DNA of 64,000 nt from Phoenix dactylifera (Eukaryota; Streptophyta; Magnoliopsida; Arecales; Arecaceae). The translations under genes were made by a program, and so were the position numbers. Of the stretch, positions 22,160 through 34,150 are shown in pieces. Where the stretch lies: positions 20,096,956-20,160,955 of the forward strand of contig NC_052402.1 of the NCBI RefSeq assembly GCF_009389715.1, read 5' to 3'. The notes below the pieces were generated by a model. The model was not told where the DNA came from. It saw nothing but the letters and a program-made list of their open reading frames with translations, and searched no databases. The stretch's first letter is position 1. The number at the start of each line of letters is the position of its first letter.

Positions 22160-22163
<4 letters not shown>

Positions 22164-22707
22164 CTCCGGGGGAATAGGCTTGCTTTCCTGGGACGCGTGG
22201 ATCACAGAATGATCTCTATTTTAGAAGGCAGGAGATTAGATAATGTTCAACAGGATCAGTCAACTTTTTTTCTCTCTCTTATTGTCATCCACACATTCAG
22301 CCGAAGAAAAATAGATTAAGCAAGGAAGTGGCTAGTTTAATCAATCGTACAGGTTGTCTATATATGATGTTAAAAAAAATTCATGACAAAGTGGCGGCCA
22401 GGCATCAAGCTGAACTAGTCAAAAATAAATATCGTATCCCGGCTGTTACTGGGATTTGGCATATTCAAGAGTCAATATTTGAAATAGGCTCCTTTAACTG
22501 TTTTGAAAAGGTTCAAATCTTGTACATGAGTATGTCTAGAAACACCAACAGCTGTACGCCTGTGATGCAAACTCGGCTACAGCCCAAAGGGTACACCTCT
22601 TGTTCAAGTGGGTGTGTATAGTTTAAGAAATGCGCCACGGCACCACTCTATTGGTGTAATACGCAGGGCTGCCACGGAGATCGGTCTACTTGGTGGGGAA
22701 CAAAGTA
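22160..22707. other. NLR upstream region, nothing recognised
   Basis: By position it should hold the NLR promoter on the minus strand. I see no clear TATA box or other gene. A 97-codon plus-strand frame (22328-22621) has no recognisable content. Confidence 0.4.
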
Positions 22708-22712
22708 GTATC

Positions 22713-25088
22713 TGTCATGCCTCAAATCCAATATTCAGGTCCGGCACACGACACGGCCATACACTCTTTAGAATAGAGCTCTGAAAAATATGTTAGGTCT
22801 AAAAATATAATACAACCTCCATATATGTAATCAACAATGATTTCAATTCATACTAAACAACAAAATGATCCAATTACAAAACTTCTTCATCCAACCAAAA
22901 TTTGTGATACTCTATCTAATTATTCCTCCATCCGTGATCTCAACGATAGCCATGTACCATTCAACCTGCAATTCTGAAAAAAAGAAAAAGTGAAAGGGAT
23001 GGTGAGCTTTACAGTCCAGTAAGAATCCCCACATATCCACACTAATATAATAATAATACAAGTTTGAAAACAGCAAAAAATGTTGCATACATCATGAAAT
23101 CACAAACCAGCTATTAATAATGCTCGAATAATCAGTACAAAATATGTATATCAAATATCAATAGAAATCTAGTCATTCAAGAGTGATATAGCATACAATA
23201 TCTCATAAATCTTCATTAATATTTTCAATGCTTTCCATTCCATTTCTTATTAATTTGATCCGAATCAATTATCTTTCGAACTTTAAGCTAAATTCTGGTC
23301 ATGTTTCCGTCCCATGACAGAAAATTCAATAGTATCACATTTCCAGCCTGTGACGAGGCAACCAGTAGTTTCATATTTTTGGCCCGTGATAGGGCAATCA
23401 ATAGTATCATATTTTCAACCTATGATGGGGCAACCAGTAATTTCATATTTTTGGCCTATGATGGACAATCAATAGTATCAGATTTCCAACATGTGATGGG
23501 GCAACCAGTAGTTTCATATTTCCGACCTGTAACGAAGCAATCAATAGTATCACATTTCCAGCCTGTGATGGGCAACCAGTAACAAGATAAGCCCAAAATC
23601 CTTATTCATTTAATCAGTTCACATTTACACATTAATTCTTTTTTAAACCTTATTTTCAACTTTTACTAACCACGGTTATGTTTTCGGTCCCTAATGGGGC
23701 AACCAATATAACATGGTTAGTCTAAAGCACCACATCCATTAGTCCGATTATGCAAGTGTAGGTTATGCTCATATATGTATCCATCATACTATCCATCACA
23801 AGCAAACATGGTCAAAATATGATTTAATATCAAAACAATCATAAAATCATTCTTGATTCTTACTTATTTGGATCATAGCATATCATACATATATATGTAC
23901 AAAAAATCTAGATCATAGTATATCATACATATATAGATACAAAAATATTTATATTATGCATGTCGGTATATAAGGACTCTTACCTCTTCGCTGACAACCC
24001 AAATAAACTACTACGATCTACAAACCGGAGTGCGTAAGCCTCTGCTCAATATCCTCTTGTCCAAAAGATTGTTCTCCTACAAAACTCAGTCAATGTCAAA
24101 AATTATCCGACAACTCAGAACCCTCACTGATCTACTAAGGGTCCACCATCATGTAGAAATCTAGGACTACCCTCTGACTCCCTTCAACCAAAATTCTCTC
24201 GGATAAAGCTAGAGAGAGAAAATATTAAGAGAAAGAAACAGTATGAGAGAGAGAAATAATTCAAGTAGAGAGAGAAACTTCTGTAGAGAGAGAAATTAAA
24301 AAAAAACCAAGAGAGAGAGAGAGGAGAGAGAAAGAAGAGAGAGGCTCTCTTCTTCCCCATAATTGGGGAGAACCCACTCTCCCTCTCTTCTTGGAAGAGG
24401 GGTGACGACCACTAGGCGGCCCAGCCCGGAAACGACGACCGGACAACCCTCAGCTGCGATCATCGCTGGCGGCGACAGCCACTCCAACGATGGCCAAAGA
24501 AAGAGGAGCTCGGCTCGATGCCGCAGGTCCACAAGGAGGAGATTGCAAGAGGGAGGGAGAGAGAGAGACCCGGGAGGTGGGGTTGCTGGCATAGTGTCCG
24601 CAGTTCGTGTGGTGCGACAGCACCCTGCGGTGAGGCGACCAGCAGCGACGAAACCCGGAAGATGAAGTTGAAACAGGGCACCCCTGTTCGGACGGAAATT
24701 CGACGATTCGCCGACCCAGAAGGCCATGAACAGTAGAAACAAACTAGGAAAGAAGGAGAGAAAGACGGTCGACCCTTACCTCGGTCCGGCGAGGTGTTCC
24801 GACGACATTTTCCGGCGATGAATCGAAGAAGAAATCCGGAAGAAACGCTTGGGGATCGGCGGCGATTCTCGGGTCTTCATCGATGAAACTAGGAGGAGGA
24901 GGAATGGGCCTTAAATAGGCAAGCTCTCCGAGATCGATTCGAACTCTGTCGCCGGAAATGGAGGAGGAAGAAGACTCCGATCGGGAGTCTTCTCCTTCAT
25001 CCTTTCGAGAAACAGGGCTCGCTTCAATTGGGCCTGGCCTCTTCAGGCCGGCCCACTAGCCCAGTTCGTAAACGGCTGGGTTATTATA
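22713..25088 (-). mobile_element. Solo LTR of a gypsy element related to the 2560-15223 LTR
   Basis: In reverse orientation this resembles the left-hand gypsy LTR. The plus strand starts TGTCATGCC, like TGTCACGCC, the reverse of that LTR's end, and finishes ...GGGTTATTATA. Length is 2376 bases against about 2447. Shared landmarks include an ACCCCTGTT segment and the CGGACCGAGGTAAG block (minus strand about 24775-24787, against 2874-2886). Flanks GTATC (22708-22712) and GTACC (25089-25093) look like a 4/5 target duplication. No internal gag-pol is attached, so it is a solo LTR left by recombination. Confidence 0.75.
23331..23580. repeat. Tandem repeat, about 36 bp x 7, dimeric, in the solo LTR
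   Basis: Seven units alternate between two kinds: one begins AGTATCA and ends GGCAACCAGT, the other begins AGTTTCAT and ends GCAATCAAT. The real period is therefore about 72 bases. The units are diverged from each other. The array is about 620 bases from the LTR's 3' end, matching the place of the 26-bp array in the other LTR, though the unit sequences are unrelated. Confidence 0.9.
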
Positions 25089-25093
25089 GTACC

Positions 25094-25659
25094 AGAAAAT
25101 AATATTTTAGAGGGAGATAGAAGTGGTACCTGTTAGATATTTTAAATAAAATGATATGTTTATTTATTTATTTATTTGTTGCATAGTGGCCCACATATTG
25201 GAAGATAAGGGTAGCTATTTGACTTGTTCAAACTAAAGGTTGTGGGATAGTTATCAGCATACATATAAGAGTTAGTTTCCTTGATGGGATGAAACTACTT
25301 GAAAAACGTGCATACAAGGCGTCCCTAGTCTAGCCATGTTGAAAATATAGTGCCTGCCATTTCCATCGTTAGACACTCAAAGAAAAAAGGCAAAGACCAG
25401 AAGAACTCCTTGTTCCCTACAATCTCCATTCTCAAAGTTTTCATCTCTCTAAACCTTCAGACAAACGACATCAAATCTGATCACATGGCTGGAGGTAATT
25501 CTATTTCCGCTGTGTTTAATTCATCTGTATATCATGAGGTTTTTAGTTTCTTATTGATATAACATATAGTTTTATCACAGTTCCTTGCATTTGTTTGATA
25601 TATGTAAACTTGGCAGATATGGAAGTGGCAGACAGAGACTTTTGCTAGAGTCTTCATTT

Positions 25660-25660
<1 letters not shown>
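25094..25660 (+). other. Unassigned; possible orphan 5' end of a host gene
   Basis: TATATAAG at about 25263 is followed 220 bases later by CACATGGCTGGAGGTAATTC (ATG at 25485, GT at 25495). This looks like a start codon with a ten-base coding exon before a splice donor. Nothing further downstream can be read as a second exon; the sequence runs into a (TA)n tract and repeats. If real, it is a gene remnant or a gene whose remainder has been displaced. Confidence 0.25.

Positions 25661-25661
<1 letters not shown>

Positions 25662-25739
<78 letters not shown>
25662..25739. repeat. (TA)n microsatellite
   Basis: About 39 uninterrupted TA units. Confidence 0.97.
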
Positions 25740-25743
<4 letters not shown>

Positions 25744-25841
25744 TTAGCATGGCCTAGCTGTCATGTGAACCATCATTAGCTTCATCTCGCATCCCAGAGG
25801 CCTCGAGGGCCGGAGGATAAAAAGCTTATATGAAAATCTAT

Positions 25842-26269
25842 AGTTGCTACAGCTTCTGAGCTACTATAATAGCTTGTGTTTTACCACATCAGCTCTTTAT
25901 CTACTACTACGTCAGTCTCTGAGCTGCTATGTCAGGTCCTAGTCTATCACGTTAGCTTACTACTTTAACTTTTGATCTAGTATATCAGTTTTTAGATACA
26001 TTTCTGGTCTAATTTCCAAACTCAAGTTGGCACCTATAGTATCATCTTGAGTTTGAAGAGAGATGCTAGCATAATTTTAGGAACCATGTAACGACCTTTA
26101 TTAGCCCATAATATATTTTTTTTGTTAGTGTGATTCTATATCAGTTTATATTATTTTTTTTGTATAAAGTCTGTACACAAGTATATATAATTCTTTAGAT
26201 GCACCAAATTTAAAGAAACAGAGAAATATATTTTTTTATTTTTCTCTTCTTATTCGAATATTTTTAACA
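25842..26269 (+). mobile_element. Second truncated copy of the non-autonomous LTR element
   Basis: Parallels 16397-16763: degenerate CATCAG-type internal repeats, a polypurine remnant (GAAGAGAGA) and a 3' LTR (about 26064-26269) ending TTTTTAACA. This copy keeps LTR sequence that the 16.6 kb copy has lost (TATATATAATTC region). The same downstream flank follows both copies. Confidence 0.75.
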
Positions 26270-26811
26270 TTCGAGCTGGCTGCTTCCTGCTCTTGCTGCA
26301 GTTGCTATGAACTTTCGAACGGTTTGATAACAGCTTTCATCGCAGAATCGAGGGGAAATCTAGTCTGGCTGATTAGATTCAAGACATTCAGAACAAGTTG
26401 CTATCTAGTGAAGATCTCATGAAAAAAAAAAAAAATTGTAACCCATTCTTACACCCTTTCTTGCTGCGCTGATGAGACTATGGATCATTCGGTTTGCTAG
26501 AATGGTGTGGGTGGTGCATATGTTTGTCACTGCAACAAAAATAGTTATCAAACGCTTCCTCAAATTGTCCGAGGCCCTACAAGACTCTTTAAGAGTTGTT
26601 TAGGCTAAACTACACCAATATTATGCTCATCACCAAGAAATCAAACTGCTCTCTGGTAAAGGATTACAGGCTGATAAGCCTAGAGAACAGCATCATCAAT
26701 ATATCATCTAAGGTCCTTTAATCTCATTTGAAACAAGTTATTAGCTTGCTTGTTGATAATTCACTGTTGGCCTTCATCAAGGACCAGCTAATATATCTGA
26801 GAGCTACATTT
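26270..26811 (+). mobile_element. L1-type LINE fragment, 5' part of the reverse transcriptase
   Basis: The frame around 26630-26790 reads as the conserved start of an L1 reverse transcriptase: LITKKS, then VKDYRLISL, then ISSKVL and AFIKDQLI. Stops and missing residues show decay. The next part resumes at 33377 after the copia insertion, which duplicated CATTT (26807-26811 and 33377-33381). The first 280 bases are the repeat shared with 16764-17052. Confidence 0.75.
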
Positions 26812-29800
26812 TGTTAGCCTAAATGCACAAATATAATTGATAAATTAAATATTTCTAATATTCAAAAACAGTAAATAAGATGGATAAACTAGCAAATAAT
26901 TAACTTGACAATATAATAATAAAATAAAGAAAGAGAGAGAAGATGGCCTGTGGATCAAAGCACGCTGATATGTTGTCCCAGGAAAGTTTATGCCCCCTAC
27001 GCACGAGTCTGCTGGTACAGATCTCCTAAAGATACGACGACCCAATACAGAACCACGTCTTCTCCATCAGTGCGCCTCTAGGGAAGAAAGAAGAGCACGT
27101 TCATGCTTGCAGATACCTCAAAAGAAACTTAGAAAAATTATGAGGAGAAGAAAATTTTCCTTTATTTCTTTCCTCCCCAATGATCCCTAGAGCCCTTTTT
27201 ATCTAGAGTCTTGGAATAGGAAGAAGAGAAAATTTTGATTGTATTTGAAATGATCCCTAGAGCCCTTTATATAGGCTGAGGCACGTCAAAAGAAACAGAT
27301 TCCCCTCCCGCGGATTGATGACGTGTCTTCTTGTGCTTATTTGATCCTTCGGCTTATTGCATCTTGGCCATCCATGTTTCCTTCCTTCTTCGAGGGGCCT
27401 TTCCATGCTTGCTCTTGCACTGGATGCATGACACTTGTCATGGCCTACTTCCTTTGGAAATTTTTTCATGTTTGCTCCCTTGCATGTGCACGGATGCTTA
27501 CCACTTGGCCGTTGACCAATTTGGTTTTCAAAATTTTAAAATATTTGATTTAATTCAACAATCCCCCACATAAATTAAATATTTAAAAAAATTTAAAATC
27601 AAAATAAAATGCTGAGTATCTTATATTATGTAATAGGTGTAGGTACCTTTCGGTTTGAACCTTCACTTAGTGACAATTGATTACCTCTGTGGAGCCAAGA
27701 TGGATTATGCCTTGAACCTTGGTCCATGGCTCAGATTTCATCAACAGCACACATAATATAGCGTGAGCATGCTCGAAGCGGATTTGCGCTTTACGACCAT
27801 GCGCAGGTATCTCTTCATGTGTGTTATTAAGGAACAGCCCACTTTCCACAGTCGCAGCCTCACGACTACACGCATATAGGTGAATCCTAAAAAGGGTACG
27901 AGCAAGTAGGTACCTTGCCTCATGGGTCTCGGATTCATTAAGAGTAAAAACTCAACTTAACCCTTGCTTTTTATGAGCACTGTTGCCCTAGGGATGGGAA
28001 AAACAAATAGTGCCCCTCATTAGTCACCTATCTAGCTTGTTTCTACCCATTGAACCTTTTCAGGTTGGGTTACCACCGTGGTGACTTTACTTATGGGCTT
28101 AGCCCTATCCCCCTCGACAATTCTAGAACCACTGTTCTAGACAATCCTTTGGTAAGCTGATCAGCTAGATTCCTTTCGGATCTTACAAAATTTAGTGCAA
28201 TCAAGTTATTCTTTAATTTGTATCTCAATGATTTATGGTGCACTTTCAAGTGCCTATTCATTTTCACATTTGCATTTTCTTGATTGCATTTATCTATAGT
28301 AGATCTGCAGTCACAATGAATAGATATAGAAAGTAATGGTGAAGTCACAAGAGGTAAATCTATCAGTAGATCTCTAAGCCACTCGGCCTCAATGCTAGTG
28401 GTATCTAAGGCAATCATTTCAGATTCTATAATGCTTCTAACCACTACAGTTTGTTTGGTAGACTTCCATGATACAGCTGCACCTCCTAAAAGGAAGACAA
28501 AACCAGTGGTGAATTTGGTGTCAACTGTATCACTGATCCAGTTGGGATCACTATAACCTTCTAGAACAGCAGAATAACCACAATAGTGTAATCCCATAGA
28601 TATGGTACCCTTAAGGTACCTGAGAATTCTTTCTAGAGCAGTCCAATGATCATTATTAGGATTGTGAGTACATCTACTCAGTCAGTTCAAAAAGTATGCA
28701 ATATCAGGTCTGGTATAATTTGCAAGAAATCCTAAGGAACCAATGATCTGGGCATACAAGGTTTGATTGACTGGATCACCTAAGTTCTTCTTTAGATGAA
28801 GAGATGGATTATAGGGAGTAGATACAGGATGACAATCAGAGTAGTGAAACTTTTTAAGAATCTTCTCCACATAGTGGCTTTGGGACAAAGTTATTCCATC
28901 TTCATTCCTCATGATTTTAGTATTAAGGATTAGGTCTGCTTCTCCTAAATCTTTCATGTCAAATTTTAGAGATAAAAATTGTTTTACTTCATTAATAATT
29001 TCTAAGTCTGTTCCAAAAATTAGTATATCATCTATATATAGACATAAGATTATGATTTTGTTATTCTTCTTTTTATAATATACACATTCATCTGTGTTAT
29101 TAATTTTAAATCCATTAGTTAGAATTATTTCATCAAATTTAAGGTGCCATTGTTTGGGGGCTTGTTTTAGACCATAAAGAGATCTAATCAACCTACATAC
29201 CTTTTTCTCTTGACCTGGGACAATGAAACCTTCGATTGGTCCATGTAGATCTCTTCATCTAGGTCCTCATTCAAGAAAGTGGTTTTGACATCCATTTGAT
29301 GTATAACCAGCTTATGAATGGAAGCCAAGGCAACAAGGATTCTAATGGTAGTGATTCTAACTACAGGGGCATAAACATCAAAGAAGTCAATCCCAGATTT
29401 TTGAGTAAAACCTTTGGCTACTAACCTAGCCTTATATTTGTCTACAGTTTCATCTGGCCTAAGTTTCTTCTTAAAGATCCATTTACATCCTATGGGTTTA
29501 CTTCCTTGGGGTAGGTCTGCCAATTCCCAAGTGTAGTTTTGAATTATGGATTGCATTTCATTATCTATTGCTTCTTTTCAGAAGGGGGCATCTAGAGATT
29601 TCAAGGCATCCTCTAAAGAAGTAGGAGAGTCTTCTATTAGGAATGTATAGTAGTCTTCTCCAAAGTTCTTTTCAACTCTAGTTCTTTTACTTCTTCTTCT
29701 TCTTCTCTAAATCTGGTTCTGCTAGAACTAGTCTCTAAATTATTATTGGTATTTATTTGATCATTTATCCTTATTTTAAAAGGAAATATACTTTCAAAGT

Positions 29801-32800
29801 AGATTGCATCTCTTGCTTCCATTATGGTGTTGTTATTAATTTCATTTATTTGAGAGTTAAACACTAAAAATCTATTAGCATTACTCTCAGTTGCATATCT
29901 TAAAAATATTGCATCTACTGTTTTGGGTCTAATTTTCTTTCTTTTATTTTCTAGAATTTTTACTTTAGCTAAGCACCCCCACACTTTTAAGTATTTTAAG
30001 TTAGGTTTTCTATGTTTCCAGATTTCATATGGAGTTTTATCATTATATTTGAATGGAATTCTATTCAAGATATAAGATGCAGTTACTAGTGCTTCCCCCC
30101 AAAGATTTTCTGGTGCACCTGAACTAATTAACATAGAGTTAATCATATCCATTAAGGTTCTATTCTTTCTCTCAGCTACTCCATTAGATTGGGGTGAATA
30201 AGGAGCTGTCACTTCATGAATTATCCCATGTTCTTCATAGAACTGGGTCAGCTCAAATGAGGTATATTCACCTCCTCTATCAGACCTTAAGATTTTAATC
30301 TTTTTATATAGTTGGTTTTCAGCCTCTGCTTTATAGACTTTGAATTTATTTAAGACCTCATTTTTAGTTTTGATAAGATAGAGGTGATAGTATCTAGAAA
30401 GGTCATCTATAAAAGTTACAAAATATTTGTTTTCACCTCTTGAAGTTCTCCCTGAGTCACATACATCACTATGTATGAGTTCAAGAAGATCAGAATCTCT
30501 ACTTACAGAGTGAAATGGTCTTTTAGGTAATTTAGCCTCTACACATATCTCACATTTGTCATTATTCTTAAGTTCTGATTTTGGGATTAAATTCAAGTGC
30601 ATTAATCTTTTAATTGAACTATAGTTTACATGTCCCAGCCTACCATGCTAGACAACAGGAGAGTTAATATGAAGAACAATAGAATTTTCGTTCATAGATG
30701 AAATAATTACATTCAGTTTAAACAACCCAGCACAAAGAAAACCTTTTTCAATGAAAGAAACACCATGGGTTACTACAACTTTATTTGATTCAAAAATAAT
30801 TTGGTATCCTTGTTGGACAAGCAAGGATCCACTAACTAGATTTCTACGGATGTCTGGAACGTGGTGCACGCCTTGTAGAGTGAGGATCTTCCCAGAGGTA
30901 TGTGTCAGATCCACTCGTCCCATTCCAAGCACGCGCGCCACAGCATTATTACCCATGGTCACAGTTCCTCTACATGAGACCTGATAAGATGAAAATCAGG
31001 AGCGATCAGAACAAACATATATACTAGCTCCGATATCAATCCACCAGTCAAGTGCTAATTGCGTCATGTTAACTTCAGGTATGAAGGAAATAGACCTGAT
31101 AGCAGTCTCAGAGGAGTTAACCCCATAGGTCACCATGTTGGCCTGGGCGCCAGAAGTGGCAGGACCCTTACTTCTAGGTTGACGAGGAATAGTGATCTTG
31201 TAGAAGCATTGGTTGGCTATATGGTTGGTCTGACCACAGACAATACAACAACGAACAGATTCTCCTTCTTTTCTTTCTTCTAGTTTTGAGAGAAGTTGGA
31301 TTTTCTGTTGTTGGGCTGAAAGGAGTTCCTATGGTTGAATGATTTCTTCTTGAAGGACTTGTTGTGGTTGGGACGGAAAGAGCGATTCTGATTTTTGGAT
31401 TTGGGCTTGGATTCAACATTGTTGACTTTGGGCAAAGGATTGGAGGAGTGGAATTTTTCTCTAAAGCAATGTTGTTCTTCAATCCTAATAAAATTTAAGA
31501 CTTGGGTTAGAGACAGATCACCTTGGGTGTGGCTCAAAGTCTTGGCAAAGTCTGACCAGGTAGAGGAAAGTTTGTTTATAATACAGGCAACTTAGAAAGA
31601 CTCATCTAAGTGGGTTCCATTTGCCTGGAGTTGAAGAATCAATGTTTCATATTCATGGATTTGATCATTCATAGGTTTGGAATCAACAAATTTAAAATTG
31701 CTAAAGTCAGAAGCTTTGAATCTCTTTACCCCAGCATCATCAAGTCCATATTTATTTTCTAGGGTATCCCAGAGATCCTTGGCACTCTTAGCTATATAAT
31801 AAATATCATAAAGCCTATCAGAAAGGGCTCCTAGGATTTTATGAAGACAGTGGTAGTTGGTTTCTTCTGGAGTCCTAGTGGAGGAGGCAGCATCAGTTTG
31901 AGAAGAGGAAGGAGCAGGGTTTGGGTTGTTGCGAGTAGAAGGTCGTGAAGCAGATGGGTTAGACCCACCAATGGCGGAGATCAAGCCTAGGGTGGTGAGC
32001 CAGAACCGCATTTGATTCTGCCACCTTCTAAAGTTTTGACCATCAAACTTTTCAGGTTTAACACTAAGATTTTCAGATGTGTGGGAAGCCATTAATTTGT
32101 AGCTTAACACAGTTTTGACACCTGTGGAAATGAGAAGGTTTATGTCAAATTATTGCACTGATATTTAATTTGAACTTTAGATGTCTAGTTGAAAAATCCA
32201 AAGAATAATAGCCAGATCAGCTCTAGATCGGTGGTGGAGCACTTGGCTCACTTAAGTACTAGCTTTTCTTGGGCACGTATGCTTTTTTGACAAGCTTTTC
32301 TTAGACACCGTTATTCAATAGATAATTTCACTAGATATCGTTCAATTATAACCTAAGTGCAATATTAAGCTAGCTCCTATGAATTAACCAATTTCTAAAT
32401 TTTCGTTTGAATGGAATCTTAAAATTACTCTGTAAGAAGTCCAAATGGAGGTATTAATAAACCTCTTGGAGGTTAGGCAATCTAATGTTTTGCTTGAAAA
32501 ATTAAGTATTAAAGTAAAGAGCATAAATATGGAGCAGCTAAAATATAACAATTTAAAATTATGCAGCAAAATATGTAATAAATGTAGCAATTTAAAATCT
32601 AGTGCTAACAGTACATAAACTTTTCTGGATTGTTAGCCTAGATGCACAAATATAATTGATAAATTAAATATTTCTAATATTCAAAAACAGTAAATAAGAA
32701 GAATAACTAGCAAATAATTAACTTGACAATATAATAATAAAATGAAGAAAGAGAGAGAAGATGGTCTGTGGATCGAAGCACGCTGATGCGTTGTCCCAGG

Positions 32801-33376
32801 AAAGTTTATACCCCCATGCACGGGTCTGCTGGCACAGATCTCCTAGAGATACGACGATCCAATACAGAACCACGTTTTCCCGTCAGTGCGCCTCTAGGAA
32901 AGAAAGAAGAGCACGTTCACGCTTGCAGATACCTCAAAAGAAACTTAGAAAAATTATGAGGAGAAGAAAAATTTTCTTTATTTCTTTCCTCCCCAATAAT
33001 CCCTAGAGCCCTTTTTATCTAGACTCTTGGAATAGGGAGAAGAGAAAATTTTGATCGTATTTGAAATGATCCCTAGAGCCCTTTATATAGGCTGTGGCAT
33101 GTCAAAAGAAGCAGATTCCCCTCCCGCGGATTGATGACGTGTCTTCTTGTGCTCATTTGATCCTTCGGCTTATTGCATCTTGGCCGTCAATGTTTCTTTT
33201 CTTCTTCGAGAGGCCTTTCCATACTTGCTCTTGCACTGGATGCATGACACTTGTCATGACCTACTTTTTTTAGGAATTTTTCCATGTTTGCTCCCTTGCA
33301 TGTGCACGGATGCTTGCCACTTGGCCGTTGACCAATTTGGTTTTCAAAATTTTAAAATATTTGATTTAATTCAACA
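26812..33376 (-). mobile_element. Ty1/copia LTR retrotransposon, degenerate, minus orientation
   Basis: A 6.57 kb element with LTRs 26812-27560 and 32631-33376, TG...CA ends, and a perfect CATTT target duplication. Coding is on the minus strand, so the right LTR is the 5' one. A purine tract (TGTGGGGGAT on the minus strand, about 27561-27570) precedes the left LTR. By eye the LTRs differ at about 40 positions plus indels, about 5-6 %, roughly ten times the left-hand copia. The insertion splits an L1 LINE. Confidence 0.93.
28091..32110 (-). pseudogene. Broken copia gag-pol
   Basis: Pieces appear in the expected order on the minus strand. They are gag (32110-31592, start near MASHTSENL), a zinc knuckle CIVCGQTNHIANQC (about 31200-31245, frame-shifted from gag), a protease tail (30962-30648), pre-integrase and integrase (30602-29637; [27 protein letters not shown]), reverse transcriptase (29556-28682; MDVKTTFLN, LYIDDIL) and RNase H (28597-28091; [15 protein letters not shown]). 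At least three frame breaks and a stop between reverse transcriptase and RNase H make it non-functional. The reverse transcriptase motif is YIDD rather than YVDD, which is acceptable for copia. Confidence 0.9.
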
Positions 33377-34150
33377 CATTTCTGCTGCAAAGGTCATCTC
33401 CTTCGGTAAGAGACTTGAAGCCAAATGTTTATTGTTTTAATAGGATTTTGAAAAGGTTGATAGAATCTCTTGGGAGTTTTTAAACGAATTGCTGACAAAG
33501 ACAAGGTTTGGCCCTTGCTGGATTTCTTAATTGTCAGCCTTGCTGCATTCAGCCAGCTCTACGGTAATCATCAATTGGAAACAACGCAAATGGTTCCAAA
33601 ACAAAAAAGGTCTGAAACAAGGAAACCCCTCTCCCCTTTGTTATTTATATGAGGAAACAATGTTCCCATCAATGGAAAAGTAGAAAGGAGATGGAAAACA
33701 GTGCATCCCATCAACGGAAAAGTACAAAGGAGATGGAGAGCCATCTCCCTCCATATGCCGCCCCATCGAGCCTCGTTTCTACACCTGACTCACGGAGATC
33801 CTCGCGAGATTGATCCGACGCTGGCATTGTCTCAACAACCTCAAATTGATTCTCTACAACTATGAACCGATGATGGGCCTAAAAATAAAGTTTCAGAAGT
33901 CGAGTTCGATCGGTACGGGCATGTCCACAGCAAAGAGACAGTCAGTTGCTCGAATTCTGGGCTGCCAAACGGCTAGTTTTTCATTTCCTTACCTTGGTAT
34001 CCCACTTTCAGCAAAAGAAAAAACCTTGGTATCCCACTGCATTACTCGACCTTGCAAAGAAGACACTGGGAAGTTCTACTGGAGAAGATCCAGAAAAGGT
34101 TAGTAGGGTGGAAGGGAGATGCTCCAGCGCTCGCTGGATGCCCTAGCCCA
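33377..34150 (+). mobile_element. L1-type LINE fragment, middle and 3' part of the reverse transcriptase
   Basis: Continues the LINE of 26270-26811 after the copia. Readable pieces are EKVDRISWEFLNELL, then WFQNKKGLKQGNPSP (fingers and palm region), NYEPMMGLKIKFQKSS, PYLGIPLS and LLEKIQKRLVGWKG. The frame is broken many times. The FADD box is not readable, and a duplicated segment of about 40 bases (33667-33742) lies where it should be. Confidence 0.8.
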
